Assembly (NCBI RefSeq): GCF_000341265.1
Contig: NZ_ANAE01000070.1
Location: 9,010-47,417 of the forward strand
DNA from: Nocardiopsis prasina DSM 43845
Lineage (GTDB): Bacteria > Actinomycetota > Actinomycetes > Streptosporangiales > Streptosporangiaceae
Direction of reading: 5' to 3'
Length of the DNA: 38,408 bases
A program made the translations under genes and the position numbers. This document shows positions 1 through 9,548 of the stretch, piece after piece. Every line of letters starts with the position of its first letter. Positions within the stretch are counted from its first letter, which is position 1. The notes under the pieces are model-generated. The model ran no database searches. It was not told the origin of the DNA and was given only the letters and a program-made list of their open reading frames with translations.

Positions 1-2
1 TG

Positions 3-1262
3 CCCGCCGCGCGACTGGCCGAACTCGACCGAGCGCCGGTCGAGGCGCGGTCCCTGCCGGACAGCCCCACCACGGTGGAGCGCGTCCGCGCCGCCGAGCT
101 GCATCTGAGTGACCTCTGGCTGCCCGCCGTCACCCTGGACGAGGCCGCGCTCACCCACAACCTCGACCGCTTCGCCCGCTGGTGCGCCGAGTGGGGCGTC
201 GACCTCGCCCCGCACGCCAAGACCACGATGGCCCCCGGACTGTGGTCGGCGCAGCTGGAGCGGGGCGCCTGGGGCCTGACCGCGGCCACCGTCGCCCAGG
301 CACGGGTGATGCGCCGCTTCGGAGTGCCCCGGGTCCTGATCGCCAACGAGGTCGTGGAGCCGGAGCAGCTGGCGTGGCTCGCCGAGGCCCTGGACGACCC
401 CGGGTTCGATCCGCTGTGCCTGGTGGACTCCACCGCAGGGGTCCGCCTCATGGAACACGCCCTGGCCGGGGCCGCTCGTCCGCTCCCGGTCCTGGTGGAG
501 CTGGGGGTGGCCGGGCGCCGCACGGGCGTCCGGGACATGGGCCAGGCCCTGAGCCTGGCCCGTTCGGTCGCGGCCAGCCCCGCGCTCACCCTCGTCGGCG
601 TCGAGGCCTTCGAGGGGGTGTTCCCGCAGCGCCGCGACGACGACTCGCCGGACCGCGTGCGCGCCTGGCTGGACCGCCTGTACGACTTCGCCCGCCGGGC
701 GGACGCGGAGGGCCTGTTCGACGGCGCCGCGGAGGTGATCGTCACCGCGGGTGGCAGCAGCTACCCCGACCTGGTCTCCGACGCCCTCGCCGAGCCCCCG
801 GAGCTGTCGCGGCCGATCCGCAGGATCGTGCGGTCCGGCTGCTACCTGGCCCACGACGACCTGTTCATGGAGCGGGCGTCCCCGCTGCGGTCCGCCGCCG
901 ACGACGACCCCCTGCGCCCCGCGCTGAGCTGCCACGCGCGGGTCCTGTCCCGGCCCGAACCGGGCCGGGCGCTGCTGGGGGTCGGCAAGCGGGACGTGTC
1001 GTTCGACATCGACCTGCCCGTCCCCCGCGCGGTCCTGCGCGACGGGGAGCGCATTCCCCTCACGGACCGCGCACGGGTGGTCGAGCTCAACGACCACCAC
1101 GCGTTCCTCGACCTCAGCGGCCCCGCCGAGGAGGCGCTGCGCGTCGGTGACGTGGTCGAGCTCGGCCTGTCCCACGCCTGCACGGTGTTCGACAAGTGGC
1201 CGCTCATCCCCGTCCTGGACGGCGACGGCCGGGTCGTGGACGCCGTGCGCACACTGTTCTGA
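3..1262 (+). CDS. D-amino-acid deaminase / D-threonine aldolase-fold PLP enzyme, 5' truncated by window edge
   Basis: PLP enzyme of the alanine racemase N-terminal / D-threonine aldolase family, in the group annotated as amino acid deaminase or D-serine dehydratase. The frame is open from base 3, so the gene begins left of the window; the GTG at 75 is unlikely to be the true start because homologues carry a longer N-terminus. Visible signatures are HAKTTMAP (the PLP lysine region, about 45 residues after GTG 75), the stretch AGGSSYPDL, and C-terminal LSHACTVFDKW, whose His-x-Cys pair matches the metal site of D-serine dehydratase/D-threonine aldolase enzymes. The expected reaction is loss of ammonia from a D-hydroxyamino acid through an enamine intermediate. 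The next gene encodes RidA, which hydrolyses such enamines, and a symporter follows, which supports a catabolic role. The exact substrate is not shown by the sequence. Confidence 0.85.
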   Translation, partial: PAARLAELDRAPVEARSLPDSPTTVERVRAAELHLSDLWLPAVTLDEAALTHNLDRFARWCAEWGVDLAPHAKTTMAPGLWSAQLERGAWGLTAATVAQARVMRRFGVPRVLIANEVVEPEQLAWLAEALDDPGFDPLCLVDSTAGVRLMEHALAGAARPLPVLVELGVAGRRTGVRDMGQALSLARSVAASPALTLVGVEAFEGVFPQRRDDDSPDRVRAWLDRLYDFARRADAEGLFDGAAEVIVTAGGSSYPDLVSDALAEPPELSRPIRRIVRSGCYLAHDDLFMERASPLRSAADDDPLRPALSCHARVLSRPEPGRALLGVGKRDVSFDIDLPVPRAVLRDGERIPLTDRARVVELNDHHAFLDLSGPAEEALRVGDVVELGLSHACTVFDKWPLIPVLDGDGRVVDAVRTLF

Positions 1263-1307
1263 ACCGGTCCGGCACCAAACCGGCACCACCCAACCCAAGG
1301 AGGACCC

Positions 1308-1691
1308 TTGTCCGAGAAGAAGATCGTCAACACCCCGGACGCCGCGCCGCCCGGCGGCCCCTACTCCCACGCGGTCGTCGCGGGGGACTTCGTGTACCTC
1401 GCGGGGGCGACGCCGCACCGCACCGACGGGTCGGTGGTCGAGGGCACGTTCCTGGAGCAGGCGCGGGCCACGTTCGACAACCTGGCCACCGTCGCGGCGG
1501 CTGCGGGCGCCGACCTGTCCGAAGCCGTCCAGGCCCGGGTCTACCTGCGCGACCTGGACGACTTCCAGGCGATGAACGGCGTCTTCGCGGAGTACTTCGG
1601 CGACAGGGCGCCGGTGCGCACCACCATCCAGGCGGACCTGCCCGGCTTCGCCATCGAGGTCGACGCGGTGCTGTACCACCCGGTCGGCTGA
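1308..1691 (+). CDS. ridA: RidA family reactive enamine/imine deaminase
   Basis: A 127-residue protein, the normal size for the Rid (YjgF/YER057c/UK114) family. These trimeric cytosolic enzymes hydrolyse 2-aminoacrylate and related enamines released by PLP dehydratases. Family features visible are PPGGPYSHAVVAGDFVYLAG near the N-terminus, the middle segment RVYLRDLDDFQAMN, and PVRTTIQADLPGFAIEVDAV at the C-terminus, with the Arg of PVRTT in the place of the conserved catalytic Arg. The start is TTG at 1308, chosen because an AAGGAGG ribosome site lies at 1297-1303, four bases ahead; no ATG fits. It lies 45 bp behind the deaminase gene and is probably cotranscribed with it, so that RidA clears the enamine that enzyme produces. 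Confidence 0.93.
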   Translation: MSEKKIVNTPDAAPPGGPYSHAVVAGDFVYLAGATPHRTDGSVVEGTFLEQARATFDNLATVAAAAGADLSEAVQARVYLRDLDDFQAMNGVFAEYFGDRAPVRTTIQADLPGFAIEVDAVLYHPVG

Positions 1692-1721
1692 CCCCGGGGC
1701 CGTCCGAGCCCTCACCCCGCA

Positions 1722-1752
1722 GTGCGGCCCGGTCCCCGGGTCCGGGCCGCAC
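1722..1752 (+). terminator. Intercistronic GC hairpin between ridA and the symporter gene
   Basis: Perfect 11-bp inverted repeat (GTGCGGCCCGG / CCGGGCCGCAC) with a 9-base loop, 31 bp after the ridA stop and about 75 bp before the symporter start. No T-run follows. It could end or attenuate transcription, or stabilise the upstream mRNA. Confidence 0.6.
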
Positions 1753-1827
1753 GTACCCACCCACCCCGGTCCCCTCCCCCCACTCCCCACCCCACCCCCT
1801 CACCCCCCGTCACCCCGGAGGTTCGCC

Positions 1828-3318
1828 ATGAGCCAGTCCCATGTGATCTACCTATCGGCCCTGCTCGCCTCCGTGCTGCTGATGGTCGCCATCAGCTGGT
1901 GGGTCGCCCGGCGCACCAAGGACGGGGAGGACTTCCTCCTCGCCGGACGCGGTCTGGGCACACCGTTGGTCATGGGCAGCACCCTCGCCACCCTGGTCGG
2001 CACCGGATCCAGCCTGGGCGCGGTCGGTTTCGCCTACCAGAACGGCTGGGCCGGGACCCTGTACGGGGTCGGCGGAGCGGCCGGCGTCTTCCTCCTCCTG
2101 TGGCTCTTCGCCGACGTGCGTGAGAAGGGGTTCATGACCTTCCCGGAGGAGATGAGCTACTACTTCGGCGCCAGCCGCGCGATCAAGGGGGTGGTGGCCG
2201 TCCTGCTGTTCCTGGCCTCGGTGGGCTGGCTGGGCGCGCACATCATGGGCGGGGCCATGTACCTGTCCTTCCTCACCGACATGGACCAGAACACGGCCAA
2301 GGTGGTCATCGCCCTGGGCTTCGGGGTGTACACGATCGTCGGCGGCTACCTCGCCGTGGTCATCACCGACGCCATCCAGGGCACCATCCTCTTCCTCGGA
2401 TTCACCATCCTGGCCGTCCTGGCCCTGGTGAGCGTCGGCGGACTCGACGGGCTCAGCGAGGGTTCCTCCGAGGAGGCGCTCTCCATGTTCGGTCACGAGG
2501 CCCTGGGCCCCGTTCCGGCGATCTCCCTCGCCGTGGTCATCGCCGTCGGAGTCCTGGCCACGCCGTCGTACCGCCAGCGGATCTACTCCGCGGTCAACGT
2601 GAGGACCGTGCGGCGCAGCTTCCTCCTCGCCGGCGTCCTCTTCGCGGCCTTCTCGATCCTCCCGGCGGTCGCCGGGATGTCCGCCCGCACCCTCGAACCC
2701 GCCCTGGACAACCCGGACATGGCCTTCCCCTACCTGGTCACCACCCTGTTCCCGGTGTGGCTGGGGGCGTTCCTGCTCGTGGCGGGCCTGTCGGCCACGA
2801 TGTCCTCGGGTGACTCGGACGCCATCGTGAGCGTCACCATCCTGGTGCGCGACATCTCCCAGGTCGTCACCGGAAGACTGCCCAACCCCGAACACCTGGT
2901 GCGCTACTCGCGGTGGGGGCTGGCCGCGGTGATGGGGCTCGCCCTCGTGTTCTCCCTCATGGCCACGACCCTCATCGGCTACATCACCCTGATGATCTCC
3001 ACGGTGCTCACCGGGCTCCTGGTGGCGTCGCTCCTGGGCAGGTTCTGGCCCCGCGCCACCTGGCAGGGCGGGATCGCCGCGATGCTGGGCGGCTCGGTGG
3101 CCGCCCTGGTCGTCAACAACGTCGCGTCGTTCACCGCGTTCTGGGGCAACGCGGTGATTCCGTCGCTGGCGGTGGCGCTGGTCGCCGGGGTGGTCGTCAG
3201 CCTGGTCACCCCGCGCACTCCCATCTCCAAGGAGGAGGCCCTGCGGCTGCTGACCGAGGAGCGGTCCGCCCTTGAGGTCGGCGCCAAACTGCGGGGCGGT
3301 GCGAACGAGGACGCCTGA
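1828..3318 (+). CDS. Sodium:solute symporter (SSS family)
   Basis: A 496-residue integral membrane protein rich in hydrophobic helices, consistent with the 13-helix LeuT-like fold of the SSS family (PF00474). The family couples Na+ entry to uptake of amino acids, sugars or vitamins. Typical stretches include LAGRGLGTPLVMGSTLATLVG near residues 38-58 and LSATMSSGDSDAIVS after residue 320, the latter being the conserved glycine/serine region of helix 8-9. The ATG at 1828 is preceded by GGAGG at 1817-1821. Following a D-amino-acid deaminase and RidA, an amino-acid-like substrate is a reasonable inference, but specificity cannot be read from sequence. The C-terminal tail of about 40 residues is charged and probably cytosolic. 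Confidence 0.9.
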   Translation: MSQSHVIYLSALLASVLLMVAISWWVARRTKDGEDFLLAGRGLGTPLVMGSTLATLVGTGSSLGAVGFAYQNGWAGTLYGVGGAAGVFLLLWLFADVREKGFMTFPEEMSYYFGASRAIKGVVAVLLFLASVGWLGAHIMGGAMYLSFLTDMDQNTAKVVIALGFGVYTIVGGYLAVVITDAIQGTILFLGFTILAVLALVSVGGLDGLSEGSSEEALSMFGHEALGPVPAISLAVVIAVGVLATPSYRQRIYSAVNVRTVRRSFLLAGVLFAAFSILPAVAGMSARTLEPALDNPDMAFPYLVTTLFPVWLGAFLLVAGLSATMSSGDSDAIVSVTILVRDISQVVTGRLPNPEHLVRYSRWGLAAVMGLALVFSLMATTLIGYITLMISTVLTGLLVASLLGRFWPRATWQGGIAAMLGGSVAALVVNNVASFTAFWGNAVIPSLAVALVAGVVVSLVTPRTPISKEEALRLLTEERSALEVGAKLRGGANEDA

Positions 3319-3330
3319 CCCCGGATCACG

Positions 3331-3365
3331 AAGGGGGCCACCACCGCGCCCGGTGGTGGCCCCTT
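3331..3365. terminator. Bidirectional terminator between convergent genes
   Basis: Near-perfect inverted repeat of about 14 bp (AAGGGG-CCACCACC / GGTGGTGGCCCCTT) with one bulged G and a 6-base loop. It starts 13 bp after the symporter stop and ends 12 bp before the convergent DUF58 stop. A TTG follows on the plus strand and CTT flanks the other side, so it can serve both directions. Confidence 0.8.
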
Positions 3366-3377
3366 GTCGGTCCGTCG

Positions 3378-4675
3378 CTACAGCCGCCCCTGGGCCTTCA
3401 GGTTGATGTAGGCGTCCGCGAGCGCCGGAGCGATCTGCTCGGGACCCGCGTCCACCACCTCGGCGCCCATCCGGCGCAGCTCCCTGCTGATCCGGTGCCG
3501 CTCACTCAGGGTCCGCTCGGCCGACGCCGCCCGGTACAGGGCCTCGGGGCTGCCCCGGTCCGCGGCCATCTCCTCGACCTCCGGGTCCCTGATCCCCGCC
3601 ACCAGCAGCAGGTGGTGAGCGGACAGCAGTGGCAGCCTCGGCAGCAGCCCCTCCTCAAGCGAGGTCGCGTCGAGGTCGGTCAGCAGCACCACGAGCCTGC
3701 GCGCCCGCCCCTGGGTGAGCACGGAGCTCACCAGGGCGGCCGGGTCCGACTCCACGAGCGTGGGCTCCAGCGGGGCCATGGCCTCCACGACCCGGTTGAC
3801 CTGGCTGCCCTTGCCCGAGGCCCGGACCTGGGCGCGCACGGTGCGGTCGTGGGCTATGAAGTCCACCCGGTCGCCCGCCTTGCCCGCCAGAGCCGTCAAC
3901 AGCAGCGCGGCGTCCATCGCGTGGTCCAGACGGGGGGTGTCGCCCACCCGACCGGCCGAGGTGCGACCGGTGTCCAGCACGACGAGGATGCGCCGGTCCC
4001 GCTCGGGCCGCCAGGTCCGCACCACCACGCCGTCGTTGCGCGCGGTGGCCCGCCAGTCGATGGAGCGCACGTCGTCCCCGGGCACGTAGTCGCGCAGGGA
4101 GTCGAACTCGCTGCCCTGGCCGCGCACCATCGCCGTGTGCTGTCCCTCCAGCTCGCGAAGCCGGGACAGCTTGCCGGGCAGGTGCCTGCGGCTGTGGAAG
4201 GGCGGCAGCGTTCGCACGGTCCAGGGGGCAGTGAGCGTGCGCTGCCGCCCGGCCAGCCCCAGTGGGCCGACGCTGCGCACGGTCACTCCGGCGGCGCGGG
4301 CGTCACCCCGGCGCGAGGGCGTGAGCGTGGTCCGCACACGGCGCCGCTCCCCGGGACCCACCAGCAGCGGCTGCGCCCTGGGAGAGGAATGCGCGCTCGG
4401 CTGCCAGGCGTCGCGGACCCTGCCGCGCAGCCGCCGCCGGGTCGGGTTGGCCACCGTCACGAACACTTCGGCCGTCTCGCCCAGGCGCAGCGTGGTGTCG
4501 CCCTCCCGGGACAGCCGCAGCCGCCCCGGCCCGGTCGCCAGCAGCACGTCCAGAACGATCAGCAGCACCACCAGGCCCGCCGAGACGTAGGTGACGATCC
4601 CGCCGATGTCGCCGGAGATCGCCACCGCGCCCGCCGCGACGAGCGCCAGCAGAGCGGCCCGGCCGGTGACCACCA

Positions 4676-4676
<1 letters not shown>
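3378..4676 (-). CDS. DUF58 domain-containing protein
   Basis: A 432-residue protein of the DUF58 family, which is genetically linked to MoxR ATPases and often carries a VWA-like fold. Two membrane helices lie at about residues 6-40. The signature DYVPGDDVRSIDWRATARN followed by ILVVLDTGRTSAG, which resembles the start of a VWA/MIDAS-type sheet, is visible in the middle. The start is the ATG at 4676-4674, sharing one base (TGATG) with the stop of the moxR gene upstream; reading further upstream would only give an overlap in the wrong frame. It is the last gene of a five-gene minus-strand operon. The molecular function is unsettled; MoxR/DUF58 pairs are proposed to be chaperone-like or cell-envelope systems. 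Confidence 0.92.
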
Positions 4677-5659
<983 letters not shown>

Positions 5660-5723
5660 GTGCCGTCTACCTCTCTCGATACCTCAGTGGTCAGTTCTCT
5701 TCCGGGGCGCGATGGCGCGGGGC

Positions 5724-6893
5724 TCACCGCAGTGCCTCGGAGAGTCGGTCAAGCTCCTCGGCCAGCCGCAGCATGGCCGAGTCGTCGGCCGTGTACGGGT
5801 CGGGTCCGGCCGGGTACAGCAACGGCCCGACGGACTGGGGGTCGGCCCCGCTCCGTTCGGCCACGGCGGCCACCACGGCGTCCGGACCGGCCTCAGCGTG
5901 CAGGCCGAGCCTCGGTACCGACCGCTCCAGGAAACCCCCGCGCAGCGCCGCGACCGCGCGGTCGCGCGCCTGCCGGGACTGGTACAGCCCGGCGCGGCCC
6001 TCGGTGGTCTCTGCGGCCCGGACCACGACCGGGAGCGCCTCGGGGACCAGCGCGCCCATCCGCCGCCCCCGCCAGAGGGCGAACAGCAGCAGGGCCAGAG
6101 CCAGCGGAACCAGCGACCAGCGCAGACCCGCCGGGACCAGTTCCCACAGGCTGGGGGCTCCGACCTCCTGCGGCGGGTCCGGCCGCAGCCACACCACGTG
6201 CTCCGCGTCGACCAGGTTGAGCATCAGCGCCGCGTTGCCCGCCGAGTCGATGTCGCGGTTGGTGAGCGGGGCGCCGGTGCCCAGGACCGTCGTCGTGGAG
6301 CCGTCGGGCCTGGCCACCTGGAGCACCGAGAACCCGCCCTCGGACGGGTAGCAGCCCAGGGCCTCGACTCCGGACTCGGCGGAGTAGAGCTCACCGGTCA
6401 CCCCGGCGTCCCCCGCGAGGGTGGCGTCGGGCAGCGCGCAGTCGGGCGCGAGGTTGGCGTCGCCGTGGGCCCTCCCGGTCACGTCCGCGCCGGGCGCGAA
6501 GGTGGTGAGGGAACGCAGGGACGGCTGTACCAGGAAGGTGTCGGCCTCCAGCTCGGCGAGCGCGTCCAGCTCCTCGGGGAGCAGCCGGTGGTCGAGCATG
6601 AGCAGCAGGACGGTGTCGTCCCCGGACCGCTCCACGGCCCGGACAGCCGCGTCGGAGGTGCGGGCGACGGAGACGTCGGAGTCCTCGTCGAGCAACTGCG
6701 CCAGCGCGCGTGAACCGTGGGGTTCGGGGCTGCCGGGCTCCAGGTAGCCGGACGGGAACTGTTCCTCACCCAGCGACAGCAGGACGGCGGCCACGACCAG
6801 CACGGTGATGACGGCGATCGGCAGCCGGCTGGCACGCCACAGGCGTCCGGCGGCTGGTCGGGGAGTGACCGGTCCCGGTGCGGTGGTCGTCAT
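5724..6893 (-). CDS. DUF4350 domain-containing membrane protein
   Basis: A 389-residue protein with one N-terminal membrane helix (around residues 24-41), an extracytoplasmic region resembling a DUF4350/GATase-like domain (PEPHGSRALAQLLDEDSDVSV near residues 56-76), and a second helix (WSLVPLALALLLFALW) about 115 residues before the C-terminus, followed by a cytosolic helical tail. Its ATG overlaps the stop of the preceding DUF4129 gene by four bases (ATGA). In actinobacteria such proteins are consistently encoded with DUF4129, MoxR and DUF58, suggesting one membrane complex. No enzymatic residues can be assigned. Confidence 0.85.
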   Translation of the reverse strand: MTTTAPGPVTPRPAAGRLWRASRLPIAVITVLVVAAVLLSLGEEQFPSGYLEPGSPEPHGSRALAQLLDEDSDVSVARTSDAAVRAVERSGDDTVLLLMLDHRLLPEELDALAELEADTFLVQPSLRSLTTFAPGADVTGRAHGDANLAPDCALPDATLAGDAGVTGELYSAESGVEALGCYPSEGGFSVLQVARPDGSTTTVLGTGAPLTNRDIDSAGNAALMLNLVDAEHVVWLRPDPPQEVGAPSLWELVPAGLRWSLVPLALALLLFALWRGRRMGALVPEALPVVVRAAETTEGRAGLYQSRQARDRAVAALRGGFLERSVPRLGLHAEAGPDAVVAAVAERSGADPQSVGPLLYPAGPDPYTADDSAMLRLAEELDRLSEALR

Positions 6894-7525
6894 CGGGCCC
6901 CTTCGTCGTCGAGTACGGGGCGGGCCGCGCTCAGCCGTACGTCCAGTTCACGCATGGTGCGGGCGGACTCGGTCGTGGCGACGCGGTCGCCGTAGACCAC
7001 GTCGTTGAAGAGGCGGGCGCCCTCGTCCAGTCCCTGGGCCTCACCGGGCAGCGACCGGGCGGCCTCGGCGGCCAGCTCGGTGGCGGTCCGTCCGGGACGC
7101 GGTGCGACGATCGCCCGGTCCTCCAGGTCCACGCTGATGGCACGCAGCCGCTCCGTCACGGCTTCGGAGAAGTCGCCCCGCGCCTCGGCCTGGTCGGACA
7201 GCGCGCGGTGGTCGGCGGCGGTGCGCACCGCGCCCGCGTGCAGGGGAGGTTCCGCCCCTCGGTTGCGGGAGGGGCGCAGGTAGACGATCAGGGCGATCAC
7301 CAGGACCGCCACCACCAGCAGCACGAGGGCCAGGAGCCACCCGCCGGGGATGACCCCCTCGCCCGCGGAGGACAGGCGGTCCAGGAGCTCACCCAGCCAG
7401 TTGAGGAACCGGTCGAGGAGGGAGGGCTCGCTCTTGCCGTAGAGGGGGTCGGACAGCTCCTCGATGGCGCGGCGCCGACCCTCCTCCCCGGTCACGTCGG
7501 TGGGTGCGACGAGCGGGGCCCTCAC
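6890..7525 (-). CDS. DUF4129 domain-containing membrane protein
   Basis: A 211-residue protein with one central membrane helix (LLALVLLVVAVLVIALIVYL, about residues 64-83) and a C-terminal cytosolic part with the DUF4129 pattern: ADHRALSDQAEARGDFSEAV followed by a helical region ending FNDVVYGDRVATTESARTM. DUF4129 domains are common at the C-terminus of transglutaminase-type proteins in MoxR loci; here the domain stands alone. The start is GTG 7525-7523, overlapping the upstream stop by four bases (GTGA), so translation is probably coupled. Function is unknown beyond the conserved operon. Confidence 0.85.
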   Translation of the reverse strand: MRAPLVAPTDVTGEEGRRRAIEELSDPLYGKSEPSLLDRFLNWLGELLDRLSSAGEGVIPGGWLLALVLLVVAVLVIALIVYLRPSRNRGAEPPLHAGAVRTAADHRALSDQAEARGDFSEAVTERLRAISVDLEDRAIVAPRPGRTATELAAEAARSLPGEAQGLDEGARLFNDVVYGDRVATTESARTMRELDVRLSAARPVLDDEGAR

Positions 7526-9099
7526 GCCCGGTACCCCGGAAGGTAGACCTCCGCGCCGACCGGCTGCCCCCGCTGGGCGATCTGGTGCAGCTGGAGGTCC
7601 AGACCCTCACGGCGCATCCGCAGGTCGATGTACAGCAGCGTGGTGACACCGGCCACGAAGGGCAGCGTGAGGGCGTAGATCAGCACGGTGGCAACGTAGT
7701 TGACGACGCCCGCCAGGACCGGTCCGAAGGTCTCGACCTCGAACAGGAAGGGCATGACGAGGCCGACCGGTCCGGCCAGGATCAGGTTGACCACCAGCAC
7801 GATCAGCGCGCTGAGCAGCCAGTAGCCGAGGGTGCGCCACCAGGCACCCTGGGAGATCCGCCACGAGCGGGCGATGGCCTGGCCGGGGCCCAGCCGCTCC
7901 AGCACGACCAACGGCATGGCGTAGTACAGGCGCACCCAGATCCACAGGGCGGGGGCGCCGATCACCAGCGCCGCCACGAGCATGATGAGGAACCCGATGA
8001 TGATCCCGACCACGGGGTCGGCCATGCCGAAGCCCGTGATGAGGCCGATGAAGAGGGCCACGAAGAAGGCGATGAAGGCGACGGCGCCGATGACGACCTG
8101 GATGGCCAGCCTGATGAAGGCCAGGCCGATGATGGAGCCGATCCGTCCGCGAACGGAGGCCCAGGCCTGCTCGATGGTGAGCCGGTAGCCCAGTACCGCC
8201 ATACCGACGACACCGGAGAGCATGCCGATCAGGATCGCTCCGCCGACCATGACGACGAGGCTGCCGAGGAAGCTCAGCACCGTGGCCATCGGCGAGGTCG
8301 CGAACATCGGGTCGTCCGGGTCGAACGCCTCCGGGTCCGCCATGATCTCGTCGAACATGTTCAGGGACTCCAGGGAGTCGCCCGTCGCCCAGGTCGCCGC
8401 GACACTGCCGATGATCGACGCGGCCGCCATGACGATCAGCGACAGCAGGAAGGTGGTCCGGGGGTTCTGGCGGACGTAGCTGAACGCACCGTTGAAGACG
8501 TCGCCGAGCGACATCGGCCGGAGCGCCACCACGCCCGGCTTGATGGGTGCCGGGCGGGGGGCGTTCGGGTCCTGCCCGTGGGCGGCGTGACCGGTGGGGG
8601 CACCCTGGCCGGGGGGACCGTATCCGGGCGGGGGCCCGTACCCCGGGGGCGGGTTTCCGTGACCGGGCGGTGGACCATAGCCCTGCTGGCCGTACCCGGG
8701 CGGGGGGCCGTAACCGGGGGGCGGCGCGTACCCGGGCTGTGGGCCGTAGCCGGGCTGCTGGCCGTATCCCGGAGGCGGCGCGTAACCCGGAGGGGTTCCC
8801 TGGCCCGGCTGCTGCGGGTGGCCGGGCGCCTGTCCGTACCCCGGGGGAGTGCCCTGCCCGGGAGGGGTGCCGTATCCCGGGGTCGGCCCCTGCTCGGGGG
8901 GAGCGAAGCCGGGGGGACCGTGACCGGGCCGCGGTCCCGGAGGCGTGGGCGTGGAACCACCCTCACCCGGTGCGGCGGGGCCCTGTCCCGGAGCGGACCA
9001 ACCACCCGACCCGGTGTCTCCAGAATCGGGCGACCCCTGTCCTCCGGAAACGTCCGGGGCGTCCCCCGGCCTCTCCCGGTGGTCGTCCTCCTGGCTCAT
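7522..9099 (-). CDS. Multi-pass membrane protein with Pro/Gly/Tyr-rich N-terminus (glycerophosphodiesterase membrane-domain-like)
   Basis: A 525-residue protein in two parts. Residues 1 to about 190 are low-complexity, dominated by Gly, Pro, Gln and Tyr with many PPGYG-type repeats. Residues 190-520 contain about six to eight membrane helices, with a Gly-rich cytosolic loop segment EQAWASVRGRIGSIIGL, and resemble the membrane domain found in glycerophosphoryl diester phosphodiesterases (PF10110). No phosphodiesterase catalytic domain is present, so this is not an enzyme call. The ATG at 9099-9097 has GGAGG upstream. It is the first gene of the minus-strand operon, divergent from mtrA. The N-terminal repeat tract is probably disordered and cytosolic. 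Confidence 0.8.
   Translation of the reverse strand: MSQEDDHRERPGDAPDVSGGQGSPDSGDTGSGGWSAPGQGPAAPGEGGSTPTPPGPRPGHGPPGFAPPEQGPTPGYGTPPGQGTPPGYGQAPGHPQQPGQGTPPGYAPPPGYGQQPGYGPQPGYAPPPGYGPPPGYGQQGYGPPPGHGNPPPGYGPPPGYGPPGQGAPTGHAAHGQDPNAPRPAPIKPGVVALRPMSLGDVFNGAFSYVRQNPRTTFLLSLIVMAAASIIGSVAATWATGDSLESLNMFDEIMADPEAFDPDDPMFATSPMATVLSFLGSLVVMVGGAILIGMLSGVVGMAVLGYRLTIEQAWASVRGRIGSIIGLAFIRLAIQVVIGAVAFIAFFVALFIGLITGFGMADPVVGIIIGFLIMLVAALVIGAPALWIWVRLYYAMPLVVLERLGPGQAIARSWRISQGAWWRTLGYWLLSALIVLVVNLILAGPVGLVMPFLFEVETFGPVLAGVVNYVATVLIYALTLPFVAGVTTLLYIDLRMRREGLDLQLHQIAQRGQPVGAEVYLPGYRA
8560..8920 (-). repeat. In-frame PPGYG-type repeat tract
   Basis: Coding microrepeat within the N-terminal third of the membrane protein gene. 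Units such as PPGYGPPPGYGQQ and PPPGYAPPPGYG recur about fifteen times with variable spacers. The DNA unit is a degenerate 12- to 15-base GC-rich sequence, so copy number may vary between strains. Confidence 0.75.
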
Positions 9100-9548
9100 C
9101 TGCCCGCCCTCCGTGAGGTTCGGTTACTGCGCGCGAGCGTTTTCGCGCCAATTCTGACGTGTTGGAAACCAACCTACCGGCCGGTTCCACCGCTTCTCAG
9201 TGCGCTTGCAGTGTGTCGTAGGCAACCCACGCACTTCATTCCTTTTGTATGCTTTCTGTTACCAACCGGCCAAGTCACGAAGCTTTCCGGGCCTTCCTTG
9301 CCAGGGATGACGCCGCCGGTGACCGAATACGGTCCAAAAGGGCCCAACACCGCTGACCGCTCCTCCAACAGTGTCCGAAGCTGGCAAGGTTGGGGGACGA
9401 AACGCGGTCCCCAGTCGGGGATCGTTCCCCGACGCGGGGATCACGGGCACCGACCACTGACGCCGCTTGAGTGTTCCAGGAGAGAGGAGTAGGCGCCGGT
9501 ATCCCCTCCGCCCCGAGGCGGTGGCGGACCCTGGCGCCGGACACACCG
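9100..9548. promoter_or_regulatory. Divergent regulatory region upstream of mtrA and the minus-strand operon
   Basis: A 449-bp non-coding region between divergent operons. It is less GC-rich in its middle (9165-9290). Single GTTAC half-sites occur at 9123-9127 and 9259-9263 but do not form a spaced pair. Two adjacent hairpins sit at 9393-9433. A purine-rich AGGAGAGAGGAG lies at 9478-9489, about 60 bp before the mtrA ATG. No clear -35/-10 pair could be assigned. Confidence 0.5.
9393..9433 (+). other. Tandem hairpins in the mtrA leader
   Basis: Two adjacent inverted repeats: GGGGAC (9393-9398) with GTCCCC (9407-9412), then GTCGGGGA (9414-9421) with TCCCCGAC (9426-9433), the second with a four-base loop. 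They lie 115-155 bp before the mtrA start. They could be operator symmetry or leader RNA structure. Confidence 0.55.

Noticed and set aside
7504..9492. A 662-codon open frame on the plus strand, opposite the membrane protein operon
   Set aside because: Shadow of the minus-strand genes in high-GC DNA: composition is Asp/His/Gln/Gly rich with no domain, and it overlaps genes with clear families, overlaps and ribosome sites.
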